From contig JALHQB010000051.1 in the NCBI GenBank assembly GCA_022842185.1, positions 1-36,459 of the forward strand: a DNA stretch of 36,459 nucleotides, in the 5' to 3' direction. This document shows positions 1 through 8,248 of the stretch, piece by piece. The translations under genes were made by a program, and so were the position numbers. The notes beneath the pieces were generated by a model that was not told the origin of the DNA, did not search any database, and saw nothing but the letters and a program-made list of their open reading frames with translations. The DNA is from Acetobacteraceae bacterium (GTDB lineage Bacteria > Pseudomonadota > Alphaproteobacteria > Acetobacterales > Acetobacteraceae). Each line of letters starts with the position of its first letter. The stretch's first letter is position 1.

Positions 1-770
1 CCCAGCAGCCTGGCCGCGGTGGCGACATCGCCCGCGGCCAGCGCCGCCTGCCCAGCATTGAACCGCGCCGAAGGGTCGGCCGGCAGCCCCGCATGCGCGG
101 CCGCGAAGGCGAAGGATGCCAGGGCCGGGCGATGGGTCGCGTTCAGGGCAAGGCCCGGCAGGCTCTGCACCACGCCCAGGCCCGGCCGGGCCAGGCGGCC
201 GGCCAGCGCCCGCCCGCCCCGTGCCAGAACCGCGCCGCCCAGCGCGCGCAACAGGTCATCGCAACCGGCTTCCTCGGCCAACCGCGCCAGTTCCAGAAGG
301 TCGCCCTCCGCCACCCCGGCCGGGTCGAGGCTGGCGGCGTCCACCAGCGCGGCCAGCAGCCCGAGATCCGCGCCGTCTTGCATGCCGCGGCGGAAACTTG
401 GCAGGCCGGCGGCCAGGAGCAGCCCGATCGTCGCCCGGTTCGGGTGGCTGCGCCAACACAGCCGCAGCACGGACGTGGCGGCGGCCGGCGCCCCAGTCAC
501 ATGCAGGTGCCCCGCAACACGGGTGGCGAGCGCCGCAAGCGCCGCGTCATCACGCCCCGCCAGCGCCCGGGTGGCCAGGGCCGTGGCCGAGTCCGGCCGT
601 TCCAGCCGCGCATGAAGCAGTGCCGCATGCAGCAGCAGCACCGGATCGGCGGCATCCTGCTCGATCGCCACGGCCGCCAGGGCAACGGCACCCGCCACGT
701 CGCCCGCTCTCGCCGCGGCCTCGGCGGCGGCCAGCCGGGCCTCGGCCTGCGGGCGATGCGGCTGTGCCAT
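1..770 (-). CDS. Alanine-rich helical-repeat (TPR-like) protein, C-terminus beyond the window
   Basis: An open frame runs from an ATG at 770 to the left edge without a stop (256 codons visible), so the gene is partial. The product is very rich in Ala, Leu and Arg and begins MAQPHRPQAEARLAAAEAAA. Blocks such as AGDVAGAVALAAVAIEQD (near residue 23) and FNAGQAALAAGDVATAARLLG (at the visible end) read like tetratricopeptide helices, which usually act as protein-binding scaffolds. I see no signal peptide or catalytic motif. It starts 8 bases after the stop of the thiamine-diphosphate enzyme on the same strand, so the two are probably co-transcribed. The TPR assignment is by eye; a glycosyltransferase or other domain could lie in the missing C-terminal part. 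That it is coding is well supported by the continuous frame and the tight spacing. Confidence 0.7.
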   Translation of the reverse strand, partial: MAQPHRPQAEARLAAAEAAARAGDVAGAVALAAVAIEQDAADPVLLLHAALLHARLERPDSATALATRALAGRDDAALAALATRVAGHLHVTGAPAAATSVLRLCWRSHPNRATIGLLLAAGLPSFRRGMQDGADLGLLAALVDAASLDPAGVAEGDLLELARLAEEAGCDDLLRALGGAVLARGGRALAGRLARPGLGVVQSLPGLALNATHRPALASFAFAAAHAGLPADPSARFNAGQAALAAGDVATAARLL

Positions 771-778
771 GGGCGCGG

Positions 779-2410
779 CTACGTCGCCATGCGCTGGGAT
801 GCCGGCAGCACCGCCGACAGGGATGTGCGGACGACGATCGCCGCCGGCCCCGGCGCAGCCAGGGCGGCCGCCAGCGCCGGCAGGTCGGCATTGCTGTCCA
901 CCCGCGTCACCGGCACGCCGAAGGACGCGCACCAGGCGACGAAATCCGGATTGGCGAGGCTGGTGCCTGACACGCGGCCCGGATGGGCGCGTTCCTGGTG
1001 GATGCGGATCGACGCATAGGACCCGTTATCCGACAGCAGCAGTTTCAGTGGCACGCCGCGCGCCACCGCCACGGCGAATTCGCCCGCGGTCATCAGCGCC
1101 CCGCCATCGCCCACCGCGGCGATCACCTGGCGGTCGGGGAAGCGCAGCGCCGCCGCGACGCCGGCCGGCACGCCGAAGCCCATCGCCCCCGATACCGGCG
1201 CGAGCAGCCGCTGCGGCGGCACCCAGGGCACCTTGCGATAGAACGGTGCCCCAAAGGTGCCGGCATCGAGCGTGACGATCGCGTCCTTTTCGGCGACCTC
1301 GCCCACCAGCCGGGCGACCTCGGCGAAGGCGACACCGTCATTATGCGTGCCGGGGCGGATATCGGTATCGGCGACGTGGATCGCGCGCAGCCTGGCGGTC
1401 CAGGCATCGCGCGACGCCGGGGCGCCGGCGGCTTCCGCCCCGAGCGCCTCGATCAGCGCCAGCGCATCGACCGGCAAGGCCATCGCGGCGGGGAACTGCC
1501 AGCCGAGGAAGCGCGGGTCGGCGCAGACATGCACCAGGCGCTGGCCCTCCGCCGGCCAGGTCCAGCCCTGCGTCGTGATGTCGGTCAGCCGCGTGCCGAG
1601 CGCGAGGACGAGGTCCGATGTGGCGAAGGCCGCGCGCTGCGCGTCCGGATTGCGTAGCCCGAGGTCGCCCGCATACAGCGCGTGGTCGTTGGCCATCAGG
1701 TCCTGGCGGCGGAAGGACACGGCGACAGGCAGCCGCCACGCCTCGGCGAAGGCGCGCAGCGCCTCGCGCCCACCGGGCCGGTCGAAGGCGTGGCCGGCCA
1801 GCAGGATCGGGCGTTCGGCACCGCGCAGCAGGGCCGCCAGCCGCGCGACCTCGGCCGGGGCGGGGATCGCCGGCGCCAGCAGCGTTGCCGGCACATCGGC
1901 GGCAAAGCAGGGTTCGGCCAGCACGTCCTCGGGCAGGGAGAGCACGACGGGGCCGGGCACGCCCTGCATCGCGATCGCATAGGCGCGGGCGATCAGCTCG
2001 GGGATCTGGCCCGGCTCGGTCGCCTCGCCCACCCATTTGGCGATGCCGCCGAACATCCGGCCGTAGTCGATCTCCTGGAAGGCGTTGCGGCGCAGGTCGC
2101 GCTTTTCCACCTGCCCGACCAGCAGGATCAGCGGCACGGCATCCTGTTCGGCGGTGTGCACCGCGATCGAGGCATTGCACGCGCCAGGACCACGCGACAC
2201 CAGCACCACGCCGGGCCGCCCGGTCATCTTGGCATCGGCCACGGCCATGAAGCCGGCCCCGCCCTCGGTGCGGCAGGTCACCAGGTCGATGGCGGCATTG
2301 GCGTGCAGGGCATCGAGCAGCGCGATGTAGGATTCGCCCGGAACGCAGAAGGCACGGTCGATGCCCTGGGCGGCGAGGAAGTCGATCAGTCGTTCGGCGG
2401 CGGTCGGCAT
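779..2410 (-). CDS. Thiamine-diphosphate-dependent enzyme, acetolactate synthase-like
   Basis: 543 residues from the chosen ATG at 2410; an in-frame ATG at 2485 would add 25 residues that do not resemble the family. The N-terminal PYR domain carries CVPGESYIALLDAL and the activating glutamate in CRTEGGAGFMA (E49). The central domain has the usual ALGTRLTDITT stretch. The C-terminal PP domain has the GDGG...SDN thiamine-diphosphate/Mg motif at about residues 433-461. This is the layout of acetolactate synthase, benzoylformate decarboxylase and related carboligases. No regulatory IlvH-type subunit lies beside it and the length is short of IlvB, so a role in branched-chain synthesis is doubtful; a 2-keto acid decarboxylase or carboligase of unknown substrate is as likely. 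The TPR-like gene follows after 8 bases. Confidence 0.85.
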   Translation of the reverse strand: MPTAAERLIDFLAAQGIDRAFCVPGESYIALLDALHANAAIDLVTCRTEGGAGFMAVADAKMTGRPGVVLVSRGPGACNASIAVHTAEQDAVPLILLVGQVEKRDLRRNAFQEIDYGRMFGGIAKWVGEATEPGQIPELIARAYAIAMQGVPGPVVLSLPEDVLAEPCFAADVPATLLAPAIPAPAEVARLAALLRGAERPILLAGHAFDRPGGREALRAFAEAWRLPVAVSFRRQDLMANDHALYAGDLGLRNPDAQRAAFATSDLVLALGTRLTDITTQGWTWPAEGQRLVHVCADPRFLGWQFPAAMALPVDALALIEALGAEAAGAPASRDAWTARLRAIHVADTDIRPGTHNDGVAFAEVARLVGEVAEKDAIVTLDAGTFGAPFYRKVPWVPPQRLLAPVSGAMGFGVPAGVAAALRFPDRQVIAAVGDGGALMTAGEFAVAVARGVPLKLLLSDNGSYASIRIHQERAHPGRVSGTSLANPDFVAWCASFGVPVTRVDSNADLPALAAALAAPGPAAIVVRTSLSAVLPASQRMAT

Positions 2411-2568
2411 CGGGATTGGCGTTTCCAGAACTGTTCGCTCCCCGATAGCGCGGTCCGGGGCAACGATCCATGCCACCCGTGGCACCGGGTCCCGGCGGGG
2501 CAGGTGCGCCGGGGCCGCCCGCTGCGGGAGAAACCTGCGTGTTCATCCGTCCGGGAGATTTCACCCGG

Positions 2569-2586
2569 CTGCGATCTGTTCTAGCG
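2569..2586 (+). repeat. Repeat family A, terminal fragment (copy 1)
   Basis: GGCTGCGATCTGTTCTAGCG nearly matches the right end of the copies at 5046 (GCGATCTGCTCTAGCG) and 15828 (GCGGTCTGTTCTAGCG). The upstream part is degenerate, with CCGGG.AGATTTCA.CCCGG as a possible relic hairpin. It lies in the divergent region before the first Bug receptor gene. Confidence 0.4.
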
Positions 2587-2644
2587 TCTTGCCAAGAAGC
2601 AGCGCCCGTGCCGGGCCAATGCCATCGTCCAGGGACCCGCCCAA

Positions 2645-3622
2645 ATGTTGAATCGTCGCCAGACCCTTGCCGCAGCGCTCGCCGTGGCACCATCGCTTGC
2701 CATGGCGCAGACCGCTGCGCCGGCCTGGCGGCCAACCCGCCCGGTGCGGCTGATCGTCCCCTTCGCGCCGAGCGGTTCGAACGACATCGTCGCACGCATC
2801 CTGGCGGAATCGGTCGGCACGGCGCTCGGCCAGCCCCTGGTTATCGAAAACCGCGCCGGCGCCGGCAGCGTCATCGGCACCGAGGCCGCCGCCCGCGCGC
2901 CGGCCGATGGCTACACCGTGCTGATCAACAGCGCGCAATCCTCGGTCCCCGCCATCGTCGCCCGCGTGCCCTACGACACCGTACGCGACTTCACCGGCAT
3001 CGCCGTCGCCGGCTTCTCCCCGCATGTGCTCGTGGTGAACAAGGACCTGCCGGTGCAGAATGCCGCGGAACTGCTGGCGCTGCTGCGCGCCAATCCGGGG
3101 CGCTACAACTTCGCCACGGCGGGCATCGGCAGCGGCGTGCATGTGGCCGGCGAGCTGTTCCGCAGCACATCGGAGGTGCAGGTGGAAATGGTGCATTACC
3201 GTGGCGGCGGACCCGCCGTGGCCGCCCTGGTGGCCGGCGAAGCGCAGGTCGGCACGCCCACCATGGCGTCGTCCCTGGGGCAGATCCGCGGCGGCACCAT
3301 CCGCGCGCTCGCCGTTGCCTCCGCCGAGCGCAGCCCGGCGCTGCCGGATGTGCCGAGCGCGACCGAAGCCGGCATCCCGCGCTTCATCTTCGAGGAATTC
3401 TTCCCGATCCTCGCGCCCGCCGCCACGCCGCCGGCCGCCGTTGCGGCGCTGGGCGCGGCCTTCCAGACCGCGATCCGCCAGAACGCCGAAAAGCTGAACG
3501 AGTTGGCCGGCGTGAAGCCCCGCGCCGGATATGAGACGCCCCAGCAGGTGATGGCGCTGGTGCGCCAGGGTGTCGAACAATACACCTCCATCCTGCGTGC
3601 GGCCGGCGTGCAGCCGGAATAG
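2645..3622 (+). CDS. Tripartite tricarboxylate transporter substrate-binding protein (Bug/TctC family)
   Basis: 325 residues, the normal size for a Bug receptor. It begins with a twin-arginine-like export signal (MLNRRQTLAAALAVAPSLA, probable cleavage after AMA). The mature part shows the family hallmarks RPVRLIVPFAPSGSNDIVAR (about residue 32), VIENRAGAGSVIGTEAAARA, the ADGYTVL turn, and the late VPSATEAGIPRF segment. Bug proteins are periplasmic and bind carboxylates or similar small acids for TctAB-type transport or for sensing. No TctA or TctB gene is nearby, so this is an orphan receptor. An AGGGA stretch about 9 bases upstream supports the ATG. It is divergent from the thiamine-diphosphate enzyme. 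The ligand cannot be read from sequence. Confidence 0.93.
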   Translation: MLNRRQTLAAALAVAPSLAMAQTAAPAWRPTRPVRLIVPFAPSGSNDIVARILAESVGTALGQPLVIENRAGAGSVIGTEAAARAPADGYTVLINSAQSSVPAIVARVPYDTVRDFTGIAVAGFSPHVLVVNKDLPVQNAAELLALLRANPGRYNFATAGIGSGVHVAGELFRSTSEVQVEMVHYRGGGPAVAALVAGEAQVGTPTMASSLGQIRGGTIRALAVASAERSPALPDVPSATEAGIPRFIFEEFFPILAPAATPPAAVAALGAAFQTAIRQNAEKLNELAGVKPRAGYETPQQVMALVRQGVEQYTSILRAAGVQPE

Positions 3623-3672
3623 GCGGCACGCGCGGCGGCAGTGCCTGGCTGGGAGTCAGCCAGGTGGGCCGT

Positions 3673-3778
3673 CAGCACATACCGCGCCCGACTGGAAACA
3701 GGTCGGCGCGTGACTGGGCTCGGTCAAACGACCGCATAGGATGCTTCGCGCCAGTCGGGTCCGGCGCAACGCGCTCCG
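3673..3778 (-). repeat. Repeat family A, copy 2 (minus orientation)
   Basis: Read on the minus strand: GGAGCGCGTTGCGCC, then GACTGGCGCG, linker CGTTTGACCGAGCC, then the second hairpin CGCGCCGAC...GTCGGGCGCG and an end GTATGTGCTGAC. Box order and spacing follow the copy at 5046. It fills about a third of the 352-base gap between the two Bug receptor genes; the rest of the gap shows no gene. Confidence 0.55.
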
Positions 3779-3974
3779 GGGGCGACGACAAGGACCATCG
3801 CATGGCGGCTGCGGGCGGGTCTGTTTGCCCGCCCTGTGCCCAGCCCATCCGCCGGTGGGCGCGCAGCGCGGCACGGTGACGGGCCATGCATCCGACCGAC
3901 GCGATGATGTAGCGTGCCTGCACCAGGACAGGCCGCCGCATGAGCCTGCCGGTCCCCCAAGGAGATGTCCGCCC

Positions 3975-4949
3975 ATGATCGATCGCCGATCCCTGTTGAC
4001 CGCCGCCACGGTACTGCCGCTCGCCACGCCCGCGCTGGGGCAGTCGCCCTGGCCGAACAAGCCGGTCCGCGTCATCGTCGGCTTCCCGCCCGGCGGGTCG
4101 CTGGACGTGATGACGCGGCTGGCCTGCGAGCAGATGCAGAACCGCCTCGGGCAGGCCTTCGTCGTGGAAACACGCTCGGGTGCATCGGGCAATATCGGGG
4201 CCGAGGCGCTCGCGCGCTCCGCCCCGGATGGCTACACGATCGGCACCGTCAGCATGCACAACCTGCTGATCAACCCGTTGCTGTTCACGCGCCTGCCCTA
4301 CGACGCGCAGAAGGACTTCGCCTGGATCAGCGCGATGTGGGACCTGCCGAATGTCGCGGTGGTGCCGGCGCAGCATGTGCCGGTGAACACGCTCGCCGAA
4401 TTCGTCACCTGGGCGAAGGCGCGGCCGCAAGGCATCAGTTTCGGGTCGTCCGGGGTGGGAACCACCATCCACCTGTCCGGCGCCTACCTGATGGCGCAGG
4501 CAGGCATCCGCGCCGAACACATCACCTATCGCGGCGCCGCCCAGACCATCCCGGCCATGCTGTCGGGGGACATACAGATCGCGGTGGACAACCTCGCTTC
4601 CTATGTCGGCGTGATCCAGGAAGGGCGGATGAAGGCGCTGGCCGTCACCACGCCGCAGCGCTGGCCCGGCTTGCCGGATGTGCCGACCATGGCCGAGGCC
4701 GGGTTTGCCGGCCTGTCCTACGGCCCGTGGCACCTGTGGGCTGGCCCGGCCGGCACGCCGCCAGCCGTGGTGGACCGCCTGTCGCGGGAAATCCGCGCCG
4801 CTTTCGCCGACGCGGCGCTGCAGCAACGGGCCATTGCCATGGGCGCGCGACTGCTTGGCACCACGCCGGACCAACTGGCGGAACGGCTGGCACGGGAACG
4901 GCCGATCTGGGCGGAGATGGTGCGGATTTCGGGGGCGCAGCCGGAGTGA
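3975..4949 (+). CDS. Second Bug/TctC-family substrate-binding protein
   Basis: 324 residues from ATG 3975, preceded by AAGGAG at 3959-3964. The frame is open further upstream to 3741, but that part lacks a signal peptide and crosses an intergenic repeat. The export signal is MIDRRSLLTAATVLPLATPA with likely cleavage after ALG. Family features are KPVRVIVGFPPGGSLDVMTR, VVETRSGASGNIGAEALARS, APDGYTIG and the late VPTMAEAGFAGL segment. It is clearly a paralogue of the preceding receptor but quite diverged, so it probably has a different ligand. No membrane components are adjacent. The 352-base gap between the two genes argues against a tight operon. Downstream lie repeat elements B and A, the former likely ending transcription. 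Confidence 0.93.
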   Translation: MIDRRSLLTAATVLPLATPALGQSPWPNKPVRVIVGFPPGGSLDVMTRLACEQMQNRLGQAFVVETRSGASGNIGAEALARSAPDGYTIGTVSMHNLLINPLLFTRLPYDAQKDFAWISAMWDLPNVAVVPAQHVPVNTLAEFVTWAKARPQGISFGSSGVGTTIHLSGAYLMAQAGIRAEHITYRGAAQTIPAMLSGDIQIAVDNLASYVGVIQEGRMKALAVTTPQRWPGLPDVPTMAEAGFAGLSYGPWHLWAGPAGTPPAVVDRLSREIRAAFADAALQQRAIAMGARLLGTTPDQLAERLARERPIWAEMVRISGAQPE

Positions 4950-4980
4950 AGGGTGATGGAGGCGGCGGCGCATAAGCGCG

Positions 4981-5034
4981 TTGGAGGGGCTTTGCCCCTC
5001 CAAGCCACCCCACCAAAGGCCAGTGGGCCTTTGG
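4981..5034 (+). repeat. Repeat family B, copy 1: twin hairpin, terminator-like
   Basis: First stem TTGGAGGGGC (4981-4990), loop TTT, GCCCCTCCAA (4994-5003), perfect. Spacer GCCACCCCA. Second stem CCAAAGGCC (5013-5021), loop AGTG, GGCCTTTGG (5026-5034), perfect. It follows the second Bug receptor gene by 31 bases and likely ends its transcript. With the A and reverse B copies it accounts for most of the 386-base gap to the DUF4139 gene. Confidence 0.8.
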
Positions 5035-5045
5035 AAACCGTCACT

Positions 5046-5157
5046 TAGAGCGCTTTTTTCGCCAGACTGTGCTGGCGCAAAACGCTCTAAACTCCTGTTT
5101 GAGCGAGCATCTTCACGCGCCTGACTGAGTCCAGTCAGGCGCGATCTGCTCTAGCGA
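5046..5157 (+). repeat. Repeat family A, copy 3 (best-preserved)
   Basis: Outer TAGAGCG (5046-5052) and CGCTCTA (5083-5089) enclose CGCCAG/CTGGCG (5060-5065, 5072-5077). A linker AACTCCTGTTTGAGCGAGCA leads to a second stem CGCGCCTGACT (5116-5126), loop GAGTCC, AGTCAGGCGCG (5133-5143), and the end GATCTGCTCTAGCG. GCTCTA at 5148-5153 is also the complement of the element's first bases, so the whole unit has terminal inverted repeats. Confidence 0.85.
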
Positions 5158-5239
5158 AGGGCATGACGGGGATTCAGTCTTGTGCCCGGTGCCGCCCTAC
5201 GCAGGGCACCGAACCGCCGTGCCCAGCGCCAAGTCGAGG

Positions 5240-5302
5240 TGTCCAGAGGCCCTTAGGCCTTTGGTGTGGTGAGGTTCGGAGAAGGGCCAAGCCCCTCTCT
5301 GA
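5240..5302 (-). repeat. Repeat family B, copy 2 (minus orientation)
   Basis: On the minus strand: a GAGAGGGGC.TTG.GCCCTTCTC hairpin, spacer with CACCACACCA, then CCAAAGGCC, loop TAAG, GGCCTCTGG. It faces out of the DUF4139 gene, whose stop is 34 bases away, and so can serve as its terminator. Its loop carries the TA that is the insertion point in copy 3. Confidence 0.7.
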
Positions 5303-5335
5303 TCACACCGGCCGGACGACCGGACCGCCGCGGGA

Positions 5336-7474
5336 CTACGACCCCCGCTGCAACAACGCGATCACGCCACGCTGCCACGCCTCCCACGCCTGGTCCGCCG
5401 CTGCGCCGGCCTGGTCAGCCTCGCGGCTCGCGGCGTTAAGCCGGCGCCGTGCCTCCTGCAACTCCGACCCGGTGCGGTCCTCCGCCGCCTGCCGGGCGCG
5501 CTGCAGCGCCTGGTCCGCGCTGGCATGCGCCCGCTGCTTCATCCGCGCATCGTCCAGCAACCGGCGCAGCTCGCCCATCGCCTCCACCACGGCGGCCAGG
5601 TCGGCGCGGCCGGGCACGTCGGGCGCGGTGCGGGCCAGCACCTCCTGCAACCGTTCCATCGTGCCGGGGCCGCCGGGCAGGCGGCGCAGGTTCTGCTCAA
5701 GGTCGAAGTTCTGCCAGCGCAGCAGGATCGGCTCGCCCAGCGCGCTGTCCCACAGCGGCATGCTGGTCGTGATCGTCCGGTCATAGGTCAGGCGCAGCGT
5801 CTGCGGGCTGCCATCCAGCACCGCATCGTACCGCAGGCCGAAATCGCCCTGCGAGACGATCGGGAAGCGCGGCGTCGCCCCCGGGCGCTGCGGCATGTCG
5901 ATCACCAGCGTGCCGCGCGCGCCGCGCGGATTGACCGCGATCGCGCTCTCCTCGGTGCGCAGCGTCTCGATGCTCACGAAGCCGCGGCGCAGCGCGATGC
6001 GGGCGACGCGGTCAGTGGTGGTGGTGGTCTGCGCCACCTGCACGTCGCGGTCTCGCCCGAAGGCGAGGATGCGGCCATCGCCGGCCGGCATCGCGCGGAT
6101 TTCTGCATCGCCGAGGAAGACACCGGCTTCCGGCCCTTCCGCGCCATACACGGTCGCGAGGCCATCGGGCAGCGTGTGCGGGGACGCGTTGCGGATGCGC
6201 ACCGCCTGCAACGGCGACCGCGCATTCAGATCCTGGATCCACCACACGCGTTCGGCCGGCAGACGGATGTCGAGGAAGGGCACATTCGCCGTCTCCCCGC
6301 TGCGGATCGTCACGGGTTCGGCGAGCACGAAGGCGACGCGGCCGGCCGAGGATTCGGCGGCGGCGCCGGCGGCCGGGTTCGCGGTGCCGACGATGCCGCC
6401 ACCCACCGGGGCATCCGGCGCGGCGGCGCGCCGGGCCATGTGCGGCGCGCCGGCCGCGAAGGATTCGCGCGCCATGGCAGCCGGGGCGGGGGGCGGCGAG
6501 GGCAGCGGGATCGGCCGGCCGCCGGTATCCGGTCGGACCTGCACGGCGCCGGCAATGCGCACCGGCAGTTCCGGCCGCGGCACGGTGATCGGGTCGTAGA
6601 TGCGCTGGCGGAAGGCCGCCGCCTCACCCGAGACCAGGGCAAGCCGGATGCGGTCCCAATCGCTGCCCGAGGCGTTTTCCACCACCGCCCAGCCTTGCAG
6701 CCGGGCCATGGCAGGACCGGCCGCCGGCGTCGTGGCGGCCGGGGGCGTGGTGGGTGCGGGTGGCGTGGCGGGGGCAGGCGGTGTTGCGGGCGCGGCGGCC
6801 GGCGCCGTGGCCATCGGTGGCACCAGCAAGCGGTAGGACGGCTTCCACAGCGGCGCGCCAGCGACATACAGCACCGCGACCTGGCGGTCGCGATCGGCCC
6901 GCAGGCGGATGTCGATGCGCCGTTCGTCGGCGCTGCGCGCGGCGGCCAGCGCCTCGGCCGCGCGGGCGACGCGGCCGGCGAGCGCCTCATCCAGCAGCTT
7001 CACCTCATCGCCTTCGCGCAGCAGCACCGTGACCAGCCCGCGTTCGGTGACCAGCGTCAGGCGCAGGCCGCCCGGCGCGCCGGCGACCGAGGCGACCTCG
7101 GCGGCATCGGCGATGCGGCCGCGTGCGCCGCCGGCCTCGGCTTCCTGGCCACGCAGCGCGGCAAGCAACTGGGCGCGGCTGTCGAAATCATCGGGGCGCA
7201 GCGGCAGGCCGCGAAAGGCTTCCCCGGTCAGGTCATGCGCGGGCAGGCGCAGCCCTTCGACCGTACCGGCGGTATCGACCACGATCAGGCTGCGCAGCAG
7301 GTCGTCCACATCATCGGTGCGGATACGGAAAGTGACATTGCCATCGGCCGGCACCTCCCCCGCGCGTTCGATCTGCGCCAGGCCGGCGGAGGACAGCGTC
7401 ACGCTGCGCACCGGCAATTCGGTCGCGAGCGCGGTCGAGGCGGTGAGCAGGAAGGCGAGTGTCAGGCGGCGCAT
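5336..7474 (-). CDS. Exported DUF4139-domain protein
   Basis: 712 residues with a short Sec signal (MRRLTLAFLLTASTALA, cleavage near ATA). The first ~200 residues (VRSVTLSSAGLAQIERAGEV onwards) look like the beta-rich N-terminal region that precedes DUF4139 in this family. The block VLYVAGAPLWKPSYRLLVPP (about 200-219) starts the DUF4139 domain. It is interrupted by a low-complexity Ala/Pro/Thr linker at roughly 220-255 and a second Pro/Ala-rich patch near 325. The last ~100 residues are charged and helical, likely a coiled coil. DUF4139 proteins include eukaryotic and bacterial 'mucoidy inhibitor A'-like proteins; their biochemical role is unknown. A purine-rich AGAGGA lies upstream of the ATG. 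It is the last of three minus-strand genes (LysE, dioxygenase-like, this), 87 bases after the second. Confidence 0.85.
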   Translation of the reverse strand: MRRLTLAFLLTASTALATELPVRSVTLSSAGLAQIERAGEVPADGNVTFRIRTDDVDDLLRSLIVVDTAGTVEGLRLPAHDLTGEAFRGLPLRPDDFDSRAQLLAALRGQEAEAGGARGRIADAAEVASVAGAPGGLRLTLVTERGLVTVLLREGDEVKLLDEALAGRVARAAEALAAARSADERRIDIRLRADRDRQVAVLYVAGAPLWKPSYRLLVPPMATAPAAAPATPPAPATPPAPTTPPAATTPAAGPAMARLQGWAVVENASGSDWDRIRLALVSGEAAAFRQRIYDPITVPRPELPVRIAGAVQVRPDTGGRPIPLPSPPPAPAAMARESFAAGAPHMARRAAAPDAPVGGGIVGTANPAAGAAAESSAGRVAFVLAEPVTIRSGETANVPFLDIRLPAERVWWIQDLNARSPLQAVRIRNASPHTLPDGLATVYGAEGPEAGVFLGDAEIRAMPAGDGRILAFGRDRDVQVAQTTTTTDRVARIALRRGFVSIETLRTEESAIAVNPRGARGTLVIDMPQRPGATPRFPIVSQGDFGLRYDAVLDGSPQTLRLTYDRTITTSMPLWDSALGEPILLRWQNFDLEQNLRRLPGGPGTMERLQEVLARTAPDVPGRADLAAVVEAMGELRRLLDDARMKQRAHASADQALQRARQAAEDRTGSELQEARRRLNAASREADQAGAAADQAWEAWQRGVIALLQRGS

Positions 7475-7561
7475 GGGTCGTTTTCCTCTCCGCGAAGCGG
7501 CGGAGGGTAGGCAGGCCGGCGTGCCGGGTCCAGCGCAGGCGGGCGACGCCGCCGAAGCGCT

Positions 7562-8191
7562 TCAGGCCGCCAGGACGATGTCGAATTGCGCCAGCAGCGC
7601 GCGGGGTTCGATGCCATCGGCCGGCAGGAAGGGGATGATCACGGCATCGCGCGCCTGCGGGTCGCGGATTGAATTCAGCAGGCCATCGCGCGCATTGAGC
7701 GGTTCCCCCGCGACATACATTTGCGTGACCAACACCCGCCCGCCCGGCCGCGTGACCTGCACATGGATATGCGGGGTACGGCCCGGATAGGCCGCCGGGC
7801 GAAGGGTGCGGAAGCCATACCGCCCGGCGGTATCGGTGGTGATGCTGCCATAGCCCTGGAAATTGCCGTCGAAGCGCGCAGTGCCCGGGGCACGCGGGTG
7901 GCGGTAGATGCCCTGCGCGTCGCATTGCCAGATCTCGACCAGGGCGCCGGGCACCACGCCGCCGGCGGTGTCCGTCACGCGTCCGCGCAGGTGGGTGACA
8001 GTGCCCAGCGCCTCGGCCGCCGCACCCCGCACACGCACCAGGTCGGCATCGGTGTCGGTGGGAAACGCCACCGGATAGAATGGCCCCTGGGTCTGGCGCG
8101 GCGTGGCGGTCAGCGATTGCGCCAATGCCGGCAGCGGCAGCAGCAATGCGGCGCCAAGCAGCGGGCGGCGGAAAAGAGGGGGTCGGGTCAT
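7562..8191 (-). CDS. Exported intradiol ring-cleavage dioxygenase-like protein
   Basis: 209 residues. A signal peptide ends near PALAQ (residues 21-25), so the product is predicted to be exported, unlike the cytoplasmic catabolic dioxygenases. It carries the conserved entry TQGPFYP (34-40), the beta-sandwich turn GALVEIWQCDAQGIYRH and the distal segment AAYPGRTPHIHVQV. By comparison with protocatechuate 3,4-dioxygenase, the ferric-iron ligands should be Y96, Y135, H141 and H143. The loop between the second Tyr and first His is only 5 residues, shorter than in PcaH. The substrate is unknown, and an aromatic catabolic operon is not present around it. It lies 57 bases after the LysE gene on the same strand. 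The fold assignment is firm; enzyme activity is an inference from the retained ligands. Confidence 0.88.
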   Translation of the reverse strand: MTRPPLFRRPLLGAALLLPLPALAQSLTATPRQTQGPFYPVAFPTDTDADLVRVRGAAAEALGTVTHLRGRVTDTAGGVVPGALVEIWQCDAQGIYRHPRAPGTARFDGNFQGYGSITTDTAGRYGFRTLRPAAYPGRTPHIHVQVTRPGGRVLVTQMYVAGEPLNARDGLLNSIRDPQARDAVIIPFLPADGIEPRALLAQFDIVLAA

Positions 8192-8248
8192 CCCACCATC
8201 ATGGCGCGACCGCGCGTGGCGTGGTGTATCGAAGTGCGACGCTGTGGT

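Noticed and set aside
1341..2795. 484-codon minus frame over the thiamine-diphosphate enzyme and the first Bug gene
   Set aside because: Out of frame with both well-supported genes and rich in Arg/Gly/Pro only.
3664..3879. 71-codon plus-strand frame between the Bug receptor genes
   Set aside because: It overlaps a minus-oriented repeat A copy and has no ribosome site.
5525..7510. 661-codon plus-strand frame across the DUF4139 gene
   Set aside because: Arg/Gly/His-rich composition without domains; the minus frame has a signal peptide and recognisable DUF4139 sequence.
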